Shown: positions 38,401 through 49,358 of the stretch, piece by piece
Numbering within the stretch: position 1 is the first letter of the stretch
How the letters are laid out: the number at the start of each line of letters is the position of its first letter
Assembly: GCA_016721305.1 (NCBI GenBank)
Contig: JADKIH010000004.1
Span: forward strand, 124,001-188,000
Source: Bacteroidota bacterium
GTDB taxonomy: Bacteria > Bacteroidota > Bacteroidia > AKYH767-A > 2013-40CM-41-45
Direction: 5' to 3'
DNA: 64,000 nucleotides
Translations under genes and position numbers: made by a program
The notes under the pieces: generated by a model
What the model was told of the DNA's origin: nothing
What the model saw: the letters and a program-made list of their open reading frames with translations, nothing else
The model's database searches: none

Positions 38401-38526
38401 CCTTTAACTTTGAACCTTAAACTTTGAACCTTGAACTTTGAACTTTGAACCTTGAACTTTGAACCTTGAACTTTGAACCTTGAACTTTGAACTTTGAACC
38501 TTGAACCTTGAACTTTGAACCTTGGA
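38401..38526. repeat. CYTTGAA heptamer array, 18 units, upstream of valS
   Basis: Eighteen 7-nt units alternate irregularly between CCTTGAA and CTTTGAA, with CCTTTAA, CCTTAAA and CCTTGGA at the edges. A short inverse tract (GTTCAAAGTTCAAGG) at 38294-38316 could pair with it. The valS start codon lies 57 bp downstream. Confidence 0.93.
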
Positions 38527-38582
38527 CATTCAAAATGGAACCTCTTTTTTTGTAAATTGCGCCAAAATTCCCCACAAACCGC

Positions 38583-41314
38583 ATGCAAGAGATCCCTAAA
38601 ACCTACGACCCGTCGCAAATTGAAGATAAATGGTATGCCTACTGGATGAAAAAGGGCTTTTTCCGCTCTGTTCCGGATAATCGCGAGCCTTATACCATCG
38701 TCATTCCGCCTCCGAATGTGACGGGTGTGCTTCACATGGGACATATGCTGAATAATACGATTCAGGATGTGTTGATTCGTCGTGCGCGTATGCAGGGAAA
38801 AAATGCCTGCTGGGTGCCGGGAACGGATCATGCCTCAATTGCTACTGAAGCGAAAGTTGTGGCGATGCTTAAAGAAAAAGGCATCAACAAAAAGGATTTG
38901 TCTCGCGAAGACTTTTTGAAGTATGCGCATGGAGTGGAAAGAAAAATACGGCGGAATCATTCTCGATCAGTTGAAGAAATTAGGCGCGTCATGCGACTGG
39001 GATCGTACGCGTTTTACGATGGAGGAGGATTTGAGTGATGCCGTTATCGGTGTGTTCATTGATCTCTTCAATAAAGGACAAATTTATCGCGGTGTTCGAA
39101 TGGTAAATTGGGATCCGGCCGGTAAAACTGCGCTGAGCGATGAAGAGGTAATTCACAAAGAAGTTAATTCAAGGTTGGTTTACGTTCGCTATCCGATTGT
39201 GGATGCAGCTACAGCCGATGTTTTGAAAAATTATAAATCAAACTGGACACTCTCTGAATTGGGTTGGGAGTTTGAAGCTGCAGGAAAGAAGCATAAGGGT
39301 TCTGAATTCATTACGATCGCTACTGTTCGTCCGGAAACTATTTTGGGCGATACAGGTGTATGCGTTCACCCGGAAGATGTTCGCTATGCAGGATTGAAAG
39401 GTAAGTTCGCCGTTATACCTATGGTAAATCGTCCGGTTCCAATGGTATTCGATACGTATATCGAAATGGAATTCGGTACAGGTGCACTGAAAGTAACGCC
39501 GGCACACGATATCAATGACTACAATCTGGGTGTGAAATATAATCTGGAAGTTATCGATACGATTAACGACGACCGGAACCATGAGCCCTGCTGCTCAGTT
39601 CTACGTTGGTGAAGATCGTTTTACTGTTCGCAAGAAAATTATTAAAGACCTCGAAGCTTCAGGAAATGTAGTGAAGGTTGAGGACTACAAAAATAAAGTT
39701 GGATACTCTGAGCGTACAGATGCTGTTATTGAACCAAAACTTTCCATGCAGTGGTTCCTGAAAATGGATCAGATCAGTAAACCTGCTCTGGAAAATGTGT
39801 TGAATGGAAATGTGAAGTTGATTCCGGACAAGTTCATCAATACGTACAAGCATTGGATGGAGAATGTACACGACTGGTGTATCTCTCGTCAGCTTTGGTG
39901 GGGACAACGTATTCCTGCATGGTACGATCCGAAAGGTCGTTGTGTTGTAACGCGTACTTCTGCAGAGGCGATCGATTTATTCAAAAAGCAATTCGCCGGA
40001 TTTGAATTTTCTGAAAAGGATTTACGTCAGGATGAAGATGTACTCGATACATGGTTCAGTTCATGGTTGTGGCCGATCAGTGTGTTCGATGGATTCAAAG
40101 ATCCGGGCAACAAGGATATCAAGTATTACTATCCGACAAATGATCTTGTAACTGCACCGGAAATTCTTTTCTTCTGGGTTGCTCGTATGATCATTGCCGG
40201 TTATGAATGGATGGGTGAGAAGCCATTCTCCAATGTTTATCTAACGGGTATCGTTCGTGATAAGCTTGGTCGCAAAATGTCGAAGTCGCTAGGTAATTCA
40301 CCTGATCCGCTTCATCTCATCGAAAAATTCAGCGCCGACGGTGTTCGTGTAGGTATGTTGCTTTCTTCTCCCGCAGGAAATGATTTGTTGTTCGACGAAT
40401 CACTTTGCGAACAGGGAAGAAATTTTGCCAATAAAATATGGAATGCTTTCCGTCTGGTTAAAGGATGGACGGTTAGCGATGTTGCGCAAAGCAATGCGGA
40501 GAAAATCGCTATTGACTGGTTCCGTTCACGCTTACAACAACAGCTCGAAGAAATCAACGACCACTATTCAAAACTGCGAATGAGTGATGCGCTGATGTCG
40601 TCATACAAATTGATCTGGGACGATTTCTGTTCTTGGTATCTGGAAATGGTTAAACCTGATTTCGTCGACGGAAAACCATTGCCGGTGAGTAAAGCTACGA
40701 TGGAAGCAACTGTTATGTTCTTCGAAGAGCTTTTGAAAATCATTCACCCGTGGATGCCGTTTATCTCTGAAGAGTTGTGGCATTTGTTGGGCGAACGAAA
40801 AGATGGTGACTGCATTATCGTTGCTCAATGGCCGGAAGTAAAATCAATTGATCAGAAATTGCTGGGCGATTTTGCAATGGCGTCGGAACTTATCACTCAA
40901 GTTCGTAACACTCGTAAACAGAAAAATATTTCTCCGAAAGATAAGATTTCATTGTTTGCAAAAGATGCAACAATGGCATCCGGAGTATTTAAGGACGTGA
41001 TTGTTCGTCTGTGTAATCTGGATAAATACGAAGCTGCTTCCGGAAAAATTGATAACGCTGTTTCATTCTTAGTTGGTAAGAGTGAATTTTATATTCCGTT
41101 CTCTTCCGGTATCGATTTAGGTACCGAGAAAGAACGACTCATGAAAGAACTCGAATACAATCAAGGATTTTTGAAATCAGTTCAGTCGAAGCTGGCTAAC
41201 GAACGCTTTGTTTCTAATGCTAAGCCGGAAGTAGTGGATATTGAGAAGAAGAAGTTGGCGGATGCAGAGGCGAAGATTAGGGCGATTGAGGAGCAGTTGA
41301 AGGGGTTAAGCTAA
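38583..41314 (+). CDS. valS: Valyl-tRNA synthetase, two frameshifts
   Basis: About 910 residues are encoded in three frames. The class I motifs are clear: HIGH-like PPNVTGVLHMGHML, the editing-domain region, and KMSKS in KLGRKMSKSLGN. The C-terminus ends with a coiled-coil arm (KLANERFVSNAKPEVVDIE). Removing one G at 38931-38932 restores YAHEWKEKYGG and removing one C at 39573-39574 restores INDDGTMSPAAQF. valS is essential and single-copy in bacteria, so the two breaks are almost certainly sequence errors. It charges tRNA-Val and edits threonine. Confidence 0.95.
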
Positions 41315-41322
41315 TTGTTTGT

Positions 41323-41493
41323 TCCCGCAGTATGCGCAAAAATTCCGCAGAAATTCGCTGAAGTATTATCTTTCTTCTTTTTAGGGTTTCCTATGGTTGG
41401 TCTTGATGATTCAAAAAAGGAGTTTTGAAAACCAAGAGTAGTCTTGTCGATGCCTTTGCGAATTCCGCGAAATTTCTGCGCAATCTGCGGGAA
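41323..41493. repeat. Inverted TTTCTGCG-family pair (MITE-like)
   Basis: The left arm 41323-41359 begins TTCCCGCAGTATGCGC and the right arm 41458-41493 reads as its near-complement (about 36 nt, several mismatches). They enclose about 98 bp of AT-rich, non-coding sequence. The structure lies between valS and the convergent YdcF gene and might be a bidirectional terminator or a small non-autonomous element. No target-site duplication is apparent. Confidence 0.6.
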
Positions 41494-41513
41494 ACAACTA
41501 CAGCAAATACTCT

Positions 41514-42275
41514 CTAGAAATACCCCTGAAATTTATAAGACACACACCCCACCCATTCATGCATCAACTTTTCCCAGTTAAACAAAGTTTGTGATGACGG
41601 AAGGAAGAGGTAATCGAATTCATATTTCACCGGACCGCTATAGCGATCTGTCGAATAGGGAATAGTCTGAATACCTTCTTTAGCAAAGCATGCCACAGCT
41701 CGTCGCATGTGATAAGCCGAAGTGATGAGAAGCGGTTTTTGATTCGGAGAGTTTTTTAGTACAAAGGGCTTTGACAAGATAGCATTCTCATGTGTGTTGC
41801 GGGATTGCATCTCGAGTAACAAGACTGAATCAGGTATACCGGATTTTACAAGATAATTTTTGAGGAGAATGAATTCAGTTGTGTCTTTATTTGTCATACT
41901 CGAAGATCCGCCACAAAGAAGAATGGTTTTGATTTTACCGTCGCGATAAAGGGCCAATGTTTGCATAAGTCGATCTGTACGATCGTTGAATTCGAGCCGG
42001 TTAATTTGCGGATCGTAAGTTGACATTCCGGTGAGTAAAATCCCGAGCTCGCTTGGAGGTACTTCATTGCTATTATAAGCAGGAACTTCCCAGGCGTGCA
42101 TGAAGCGATCGAAAATAAAAGTGTTCGAAAAGAGAACCAGCAAAAGCAGTGCTGTCAGAAAGCTTCGCTTTTTCCTTCGTTGATTTTTTGTATAAAAGGA
42201 AATCAACAGCAATATGATTATCCATGTCAAGGGATAAAATAGGAGACTGAGGATTTTTGAAAAGAAGAAAAACAT
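41514..42275 (-). CDS. YdcF/SanA family membrane protein (DUF218)
   Basis: The protein is about 253 residues with two N-terminal transmembrane helices (about residues 3-25 and 32-52) and a DUF218 domain: ELGILLTGMSTYDP, ILLCGGSSSMTN, SRNTHENAILS and ITSAYHMRRAVACF. DUF218 proteins influence envelope barrier function and cell-wall synthesis; their reaction is not settled. I prefer ATG 42275 because it starts at the hydrophobic helix; an upstream ATG at 42314 would add 13 residues. It diverges from the aminopeptidase gene. Confidence 0.82.
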   Translation of the reverse strand: MFFFFSKILSLLFYPLTWIIILLLISFYTKNQRRKKRSFLTALLLLVLFSNTFIFDRFMHAWEVPAYNSNEVPPSELGILLTGMSTYDPQINRLEFNDRTDRLMQTLALYRDGKIKTILLCGGSSSMTNKDTTEFILLKNYLVKSGIPDSVLLLEMQSRNTHENAILSKPFVLKNSPNQKPLLITSAYHMRRAVACFAKEGIQTIPYSTDRYSGPVKYEFDYLFLPSSQTLFNWEKLMHEWVGCVSYKFQGYF

Positions 42276-42350
42276 GTTTGTAAATTGTTTGAAGCTTCGA
42301 GCGACTTTGTGCAAAGAAAGCTATTTTTACTGTTAGACGAAACTGTCGAT

Positions 42351-43369
42351 ATGATTCTTCGCTATCTCAAATTCCTTTTTCTTGCGATTTTGCTTGTTGC
42401 CTTGTTTTGGGCAACATTCAATTACAAATTGGTTGCTTATGGGTGGGCTCAGTTCAAAGGGCAATGGCATATCGTTTATAATGCCCGGCCTTTAGATGAG
42501 GTATTGAAGGACTCACAGGTTTCGGATTCATTAAAATTGAAAATTCAATTTATTGAAAAGGTCAGTCGCTATGCGCAGGATTCTTTGGGACTAAAAAATC
42601 GAAGAATTACACAACGTTGTATGATCAGCATAATAAACCTTTGTTGTGGGTACTTACCGCGAGTGAAAAATTTCAGTTGAAATCATACGAATGGCATTTT
42701 CCGGTATTAGGTGATGTTTCATACAAGGGATACTTTGATTATAGTATCGGTGTAGCAGAAGATTCCATAATGAAGGCAAAAGGTTTTGATACCGATTACG
42801 GCGAGGTCAGTGCATGGAGTACGCTTGGCTGGTTCAAGGATCCGATTTTATCGAATATGCTGAAGCGGTCCGAAGGACAATTAGCCGAGCTTATCATTCA
42901 TGAAATGACTCATGCAACTGTCTATGTCAAAAGTAATGTCGACTTCAATGAAAATCTCGCCAGCATGATAGGAGAGGAGGGCGCGATTCGTTTCCTCACT
43001 TCGACCTACGGAAAGGATTCGGATCAACTCAAGGAGTATATTTACAGAAAGGAAGATTATGATCGTTTCGCCCAACATATGATTCGTGCGCATCATGCAT
43101 TGGATTCTTTGTATAAAGAAATTGCGTCACAACCGGATTCGATTAAAGCCATTAAGAAGGATGAAATGATTGCTTCAATAGTGGAGAGTTTAGATACCGT
43201 TAATTTCCACCATGCCAACCGTTATTCAGGGCTTTTTGAACAACGTAAACCCAATAACGCCTATTTTTTGAATTATATCAGGTATGACTCTCAGAAAGAT
43301 AAGATGAAAACTGATCTTTTTCAGCTTTATGGTGGCAACATTTTACGATATTTGAACTCATTCAAATAG
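42351..43369 (+). CDS. Predicted aminopeptidase (COG4324 type), one frameshift
   Basis: The locus of about 339 residues has an N-terminal membrane anchor (MILRYLKFLFLAILL). The COG4324 family phrases YKGYFD, DTDYGEVSAWSTLGWFKDP and the zinc-type motif IIHEMTHATVY (HExxH) are all present, followed by NENLASMIGEEG. A seventh A in the run at 42593-42598 restores LGLKKSKNYTTLYDQHN and joins the frames. The enzyme is presumed to act in the periplasm as a metallopeptidase, but its substrate is unknown. It is followed after 14 bp by a HEAT-like gene in the same direction. Confidence 0.82.
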
Positions 43370-43383
43370 TAATATCGGCACGT

Positions 43384-43920
43384 ATGTCACTGGCAAGAAT
43401 AACGGCATTAGTACAGGAAGAACATTCAAAGAAACAGGCACTGAAGATTATTAAGTTTGTTGGAAAAGATCAACAACGATTTAATGACTTACTAAAGATC
43501 TGTATGGGGAAAGATGAGCGACTTGCTCAATGTGCTTCGTGGCCGTTGTCATATTGCGTCGAAGAGCATCCGGAATTTGTAAAGGGAAAACTGTCAAAAA
43601 TAATTTCGCATCTTTCAAAACCGGTGCACCATGCTGTTCGAAGAAATTTTGTTCGCCTTCTGAGATTTGTTGAGATACCTGCAATGCTTGAAACAAAAGT
43701 TTTGGAAGCCTGTTTTCGAATCATTCATAACACCGACGAATTACTCGCAAATAAAGTTTTTGCGATCTATGCAATCTTGCCAATCTGTGCAAAGTACCCG
43801 GAACTTTTCGGCGAGTTGAAAGCTTCGATGGATTCGCAAATGCCTTATCAAACCGCCGGTTTCAAAGCCGCCGCCCGCAAGGTTGAACGCGAGTACCGAA
43901 AATCAATCCGCCTACGCTAA
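43384..43920 (+). CDS. HEAT-like helical repeat protein
   Basis: The intact 178-residue protein is all-helical, with repeated hydrophobic spacing (RFNDLLKICMGKDERLAQ, KLSKIISHLSKPVHHAVR, KVLEACFRIIHNTDELLANK) that suggests HEAT or ALK-type repeats. No catalytic motif or signal is seen. The C-terminus is basic (KVEREYRKSIRLR). Such proteins are often scaffolds or nucleic-acid binders. It starts 14 bp after the aminopeptidase stop, in an apparent two-gene operon. Confidence 0.65.
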   Translation: MSLARITALVQEEHSKKQALKIIKFVGKDQQRFNDLLKICMGKDERLAQCASWPLSYCVEEHPEFVKGKLSKIISHLSKPVHHAVRRNFVRLLRFVEIPAMLETKVLEACFRIIHNTDELLANKVFAIYAILPICAKYPELFGELKASMDSQMPYQTAGFKAAARKVEREYRKSIRLR

Positions 43921-43922
43921 CC

Positions 43923-43963
43923 CTTTCTGCGATTTCTGCTTATTTCTGCGATCTCCGCGCGAA
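43923..43963. repeat. TTTCTGCG-family interspersed repeat
   Basis: Three copies of a TTTCTGCGAT-like unit follow directly after the stop of the HEAT-like gene, ending GATCTCCGCG. The block is similar to 59170-59212. Confidence 0.6.
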
Positions 43964-44027
43964 ATCAATTTTCTCAATATCAATACCTTAGCCTAGCCAC
44001 AGGGCTTCTCTTTCCCGTCAAAAATCG

Positions 44028-44035
44028 TATCTTTG
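44028..44035 (+). promoter_or_regulatory. -7 element for icmF
   Basis: TATCTTTG matches TAnnTTTG exactly, 24 nt before ATG 44060. The -33 region (around 44007) is TTC rather than TTG. Confidence 0.45.
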
Positions 44036-44059
44036 CCCACCGAATACCATCGTCATTCT

Positions 44060-47000
44060 ATGAGCAAGATCGAAGTTTACAAACCACAAAATAAAATCCG
44101 AATCGTTACTGCTGCTTCCTTATTCGACGGACATGATGCTTCCATAAATATTATGCGTCGTATCATCCAGTCAAGCGGAGCCGAAGTTATTCACCTTGGT
44201 CATGATCGCAGCGTACTCGATGTTGTTGATTGTGCTATTCAGGAAGATGTTCAGGCAATTGCAATGACTTCCTATCAGGGCGGACACATGGAGTATTTCA
44301 AGTACATGTTTGACTTGCTCAAAGAAAGAGGTTGTGGCCATATTAAAATTTTCGGTGGTGGTGGTGGTGTAATTCTTCCAAATGAAATTGAAGAATTGCA
44401 GAAGTACGGAATTACAAGAATTTATTCTCCTGATGATGGTCGCTCTATGGGACTTCAGGGAATGATCAATGATATGCTTCAGAAATGTGATTTCCCGACC
44501 GGTGTAAATCTCAATGGTGAAGTAAAAGAAATCACAAAGAAAACTCCGCGTGCTATTGCAAGATTAATTTCCTGTGCTGAAAATAACGAAGCTGAATTTG
44601 CTGCTATTCGCAAACAAATTCTCTCTACCGAACAAAAGCAGGAAATGAAAGTCCCTGTCCTCGGTATCACCGGAACAGGCGGAGCAGGAAAATCTTCACT
44701 CGTAGATGAATTGGTTCGTCGTTTCTTAATCGACTTTACCGATAAAAATATTGCTATTGTTTCAGTAGATCCTTCAAAACGTAAAACCGGTGGAGCGTTG
44801 CTCGGTGATCGTATTCGCATGAATTCGATTTCGAATCCTCGTGTATACATGCGTTCATTAGCAACACGCCAATCTAATCTCGCTCTTTCGAAATATGTGA
44901 AAGATGCTGTTGATGTTTTGAAGGCTGCTCACTACGATTTAATCATCCTTGAAACTTCCGGCATCGGACAAAGTGATACTGAAATTCTCGATCACTCTGA
45001 TCTGGCTTTGTATGTGATGACGCCGGAATATGGTGCAGCAACTCAATTGGAGAAAATCGATATGCTTGATTTTGCTGATGTAATTGCACTAAATAAATTC
45101 GATAAGCGAGGAGCACTCGATGCAATTCGCGATGTGAAAAAGCAATTCAAGCGCAATCATCAGTTGTGGGAAACGAATGACGACGAACTTCCGGTTTATG
45201 GAACGATCTTCCGCAATTCAACGACCCGGGAATGAATCGTCTGTACCGTGCTGTGATCGATAAGCTGAACGATAAAGTTAATTGCAATTTGCAATCATCG
45301 TTCACAATTACCGGAGAGATGTCGGAGAAAATCTACATCATTCCACCGGCACGAACTCGTTATCTCAGTGAAATTTCTGAAACGATTCGCAACTATGGTA
45401 AATGGACAAATGACCAGAGCTCACTTGCCAACAAATTATTCGGTATTCGCCAAGCGATCGATGCAGTGAAAGAATCGAAGATGGACGACAAAGATCGCTT
45501 GGTAAAACAGCTTGAAGAGTTGTATGCCAATATCTCGATTGCATTCGACGGAAGAAATAAAAAAATCATCGACGAATGGTCGGCTAAAGTTGCAGCTTAT
45601 CATTCTGATGTGTTCATTTATAAGGTACGCGACAAAGATGTAAAGGTGAAAACATTTACGGAATCATTGTCACATACTCACATTCCAAAAGTTGCCACTC
45701 CTCGTTTTGAAGCTTGGGGCGATATCCTTCGTTGGAATTTGCAGGAAAATTTCCCGGGAGAATTCCCTTATACAGCCGGAGTATATCCGTTTAAGAGAAC
45801 AGAAGAAGATCCGACTCGTATGTTCGCCGGTGAAGGCGGACCTGAAAGAACGAATCGCCGTTTCCATTACGTAAGTAAAGGAATGCCGGCAAAACGTTTG
45901 TCTACGGCTTTCGATTCTGTAACTCTCTATGGTCAGGATCCTGATCTTCGTCCTGATATTTACGGTAAGATCGGTAACAGCGGTGTTTCTATTTGTTGTC
46001 TTGATGATGCGAAAAAGCTTTACAGCGGTTTCGATTTAGGAGATCCGAAGACCTCAGTATCTATGACGATCAACGGCCCTGCATCGATCATGACGGGATT
46101 CTTTATGAATGCTGCAATCGATCAGCAGTGCGAAAAGTATATTAAGGAAAATGGACTCGAGGCTGAGGTGAAGAAGAAGCTGGAAGCTATTTTCAAAGCA
46201 AAAGGAGAGAAGCAACCTGTTTATCAGGGACCGCTTCCTGAAGGAAACGACGGACTTGGACTGATGTTGCTTGGAGTTACAGGTGATCAGGTTTTGCCGG
46301 AAGATGTTTACAAGAAAATTAAAGAACATACGCTGCAAATTGTGCGCGGTACAGTTCAAGCCGATATATTGAAAGAAGACCAGGCGCAGAATACTTGTAT
46401 TTTCTCAACAGAATTCTCTCTTCGCCTTATGGGTGACGTGCAGGAATATTTTATCAAGCGAAAAGTCCGCAATTTTTATTCGGTTTCAATTTCAGGTTAT
46501 CACATTGCTGAAGCGGGAGCTAATCCGATCACGCAATTAGCACTAACCTTGTCGAATGGTTTCACATACGTTGAGTACTACTTGTCACGCGGAATGGACA
46601 TCAATAAGTTCGCTCCGAATTTGTCGTTCTTCTTTAGCAATGGAATCGATCCGGAATATGCCGTTATCGGTCGTGTTGCCCGTCGTATCTGGGCGAAGGC
46701 AATGAAGCTAAAGTATAACGCTGACGAACGCTCACAAATGCTGAAGTATCACATTCAAACTTCAGGACGTTCGCTTCATGCGCAGGAAATTGATTTTAAC
46801 GATATCCGTACGACGCTTCAGGCATTGTATGCGATTTATGATAATTGCAATTCGCTTCATACAAATGCTTACGACGAAGCTATCACCACGCCGACAGAAG
46901 AAAGTGTACGTCGTGCGATGGCTATTCAGCTCATCATTAATCGTGAGCTAGGATTGGCCAAGAATGAAAACCCAATGCAGGGATCATTCATTACAGAAGA

Positions 47001-47445
47001 ACTGACTGATTTGGTCGAAGAAGCAGTGATGATCGAATTCGATCGTATCAACGAACGCGGCGGTGTTCTTGGTGCTATGGAAACAATGTATCAGCGCGGT
47101 AAAATTCAGGAAGAAAGTCTCTACTACGAGACCTTAAAACATAACGGCGAATTCCCTATCATTGGTGTGAATACTTTCTTGTCGTCGAAAGGTTCTCCTA
47201 CAATTGTTCCTCGCGAAGTTATTCGTGCTACGGAAGAAGAGAAGGAGTATCAGATTACGACACTGAAGAATTTGCATAAACGTCATTCCGACAAAAAAGC
47301 TGATCTTTTAAAGAACTTGCAGTTATCAGCTGTGCAAAATAAAAATCTCTTCGAGGAGTTGATGACGGTGACGAAGTATTGTTCGTTGGGACAAATTACA
47401 GGAGCGCTCTTCCAGGTGGGGGGACAGTACCGAAGAAATATGTAA
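44060..47445 (+). CDS. icmF: Fused isobutyryl-CoA mutase (IcmF), one frameshift
   Basis: About 1128 residues are encoded. The order is that of IcmF: a B12-binding domain (DGHDASINIMRRI with the cobalt-ligating His25, then SYQGGHMEYF), a MeaB-like G-protein chaperone domain (Walker A GTGGAGKSS near residue 205, NKFDKRG), and the acyl-CoA mutase barrel (YPFKRTEEDPTRMFAGEG, SVSISGYHIAEAGANP). IcmF interconverts isobutyryl-CoA and n-butyryl-CoA using adenosylcobalamin. Adding one base at 45214 restores IFRQFNDPGMNRLY and joins the frames between the G domain and the mutase linker. The break is likely an error. Confidence 0.92.
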
Positions 47446-47447
47446 TT

Positions 47448-47510
47448 CTTAGTGTCTTAGTGTCTTAGTGGTTAATTTTTATTTTACCACTAAGACACTA
47501 AGACACTAAG
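47448..47510. terminator. Perfect 25-bp hairpin built from CTTAGTGT units
   Basis: Left arm 47448-47472 (three CTTAGTGT-type units then GGT) is exactly complementary to right arm 47486-47510, around a 13-nt AT-rich loop. It sits between the icmF stop (47445) and the true stop of the convergent cytochrome/monooxygenase gene (47514). It is probably a bidirectional terminator; no long T-run follows on the plus strand. Confidence 0.85.
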
Positions 47511-47513
47511 GGT

Positions 47514-49064
47514 TTATTCTTTGATAAGTTTCTTGGAGCGACTAATTTCGGCCGTCGTTAATTTGATGATGTACTGACCTGCGCATTTCATGTAGGTCGA
47601 ATTGCGATGTAATCAATCCGCTTTGTTCTTCGCCCTTAACTTCACGAATCAATTTTCCTGTCAGATCAAAGACCTGCAAAGCAAAACTCTGCTGATGCGG
47701 GAGGAAGTATTGAATCGTAACTCTTTCAGAAGTAGGATTAGGAACCGGATCGTATAATTGTGCAGTGGTGATAATGCTGCTCGTAACCGGTTGTGCAATA
47801 TCTGTTACAACATTGGAGTCGATAATAATATTCTCATCGCCCGGGAAATAATATGTGTACGCAAAATACACCAACATCATTTCATCAGTAGTAGATTCTC
47901 CCAATGTTACCCATGCAGGCGGGTCGTTTGGATTTTCCGGATTATTCGCTGTGCTATCGTATGTTGCCGAGCTGTAAAGTACAGAGTTCGTCGGAACCTT
48001 AATAACACGAGGGAATGAGTAAACTCCCTGCCAATGGAAATCCCAATTTGGAATGTCAATGAATGGAATTGTATCAGATGTAGGAGTTACAGCATAGCTT
48101 TGAATGCTTTTTCCAAGCAAATGCATATGAGGACCTACGGCAAGTGTTGAAACCGCAATCGGCAATACGTAGTGGGCGGTAAATGTTTTCACTTGATTCG
48201 GCGGAATAACCAATGGTCCGTTATCGAGCTGATAGTGGTTAAGAGGAGATTCAATCGCAATTTCGCGAAGCGTTGTAGTCGAATATTTCAAAGCAATTTT
48301 TGTACTGTCGACCTGTCCGGAGATTCCGCCGGGGTAGTGGATTTGTAGTATTACATTCGTATTCGCCGGTAATTTGATTCCCATTCCCGGCGGAGTGTAG
48401 TACGCCGATTGTCCCGGTACCCAAATGCCAATCAATTTAGAAGTTTGAGATCCCGTACCACCAAAATTAGTGTAACCGGGATCCGGATCTGCTGCATCCA
48501 ATTGAGCAGGTACAGATGAAGTATCAGAGTAAATTAAGATGTGGTGAACAACTGCTCGGTTGCCCGGAATTGCTTCGATGCCGGTAATATATTTATCGAT
48601 ACTATTTCCTGCCGGAATCACAAAGCAGCGGTATAAATCCGTTGTTGTATTTACGTTGTAAACAGGAGCACCCAAGATCGCATCCGGATTCGGAATTTCT
48701 GAAATGCCATTGAAGACAGGTGGTGCCGGTTCGGTTGTAGAATCACCGCGATCCATGCCGTTATTAACCCAATCAGAAATGTCGTCGATTTCCTGTTGCG
48801 ACAAAACTCGTTCGTGCGCAAAGTGATTGTAATCCGGATCCGGAGGCCATGGAGGCATGATACGATTGTTCACTGCATCCTGAATGTCGGTTGCATTATC
48901 GCTCGCATCGGTGTAGCTCATCAATGAAAATGGAGCAATGCCATTTGGATTATGACAATTACTGCACTTCGTATAAATGATATTCGCAATCCGATCCGAC
49001 CAGGTATTTTGTGCCGTTGTGTGTTGGGCAATAAAAATGAGTAAAAAGAGGTGTATCTTTTCAT
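47514..49064 (-). CDS. T9SS-secreted cytochrome c / copper monooxygenase-like protein, two frameshifts
   Basis: About 518 residues are encoded. A signal peptide (IHLFLLIFIAQHTTAQ) precedes a small cytochrome c domain with heme motif CSNCH (about residue 40). A PHM-like copper monooxygenase fold follows: VVHHILIY (His pair), ILQIHYPGG (third His), GPHMHLLGK (HxH) and DEMMLVYF (Met ligand). The end is a T9SS type A domain. Two breaks are inferred: one A missing at 49058-49061 hides the better start MKKIHLFLL (ATG 49064), and a GC loss at 47581-47584 hides MRAGQYIIKLTTAEISRSKK at the end. The substrate is unknown. Confidence 0.8.
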
Positions 49065-49203
49065 AGTCACGAAGATACAAAGCCCTCTGCCAGCTTGGGC
49101 TAGAGTGTGGAAAACTTGTTCACATTGTTAATAAATGGTTGCTTAGGAGAAGCTTTCGGTGATCGGTTGGAGCAGGATGGAAATTTGAGGCTCAGGGATG
49201 AAT

Positions 49204-49258
49204 GTTAAGTATTGAATATTAAGTATTGAATATTGAATATTGAAAATTGAATATTGAG
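49204..49258. repeat. ATTGAAN/ATTAAGT heptamer tract
   Basis: About eight 7-nt units of types GTATTGA, ATATTGA and GTATTAA run without interruption and end ATTGAGTG. It lies in the 290 bp spacer between the copper protein and the CtlX-type gene, 20 bp before a CYTTGAA array. Confidence 0.8.
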
Positions 49259-49276
49259 TGCTGAATTCGAAACGCT

Positions 49277-49358
49277 CAACCTTAAACCTTGAACTTTGAA
49301 CTTTAAACTTTGAACTTTAAACTTTGAACCTTGAACTTTAAACCTTGAACCTCGAACT
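49277..49358. repeat. CYTTGAA/CTTTAAA heptamer array
   Basis: About twelve 7-nt units alternate among CTTTGAA, CTTTAAA, CCTTGAA and CCTTAAA. The array touches the stop codon of the CtlX-type gene (49357-49359 on the minus strand). Confidence 0.85.

Noticed and set aside
37804..38526. tRNA genes suggested by GTTCAA-type T-loop sequences
   Set aside because: These are only repeat units; no acceptor stem, anticodon arm or CCA could be built around them.
42285..42350. Upstream ATG 42285 as start of the aminopeptidase
   Set aside because: It adds 22 residues before the membrane anchor, overlaps the longer start option of the divergent YdcF gene, and ATG 42351 begins directly at the hydrophobic helix.
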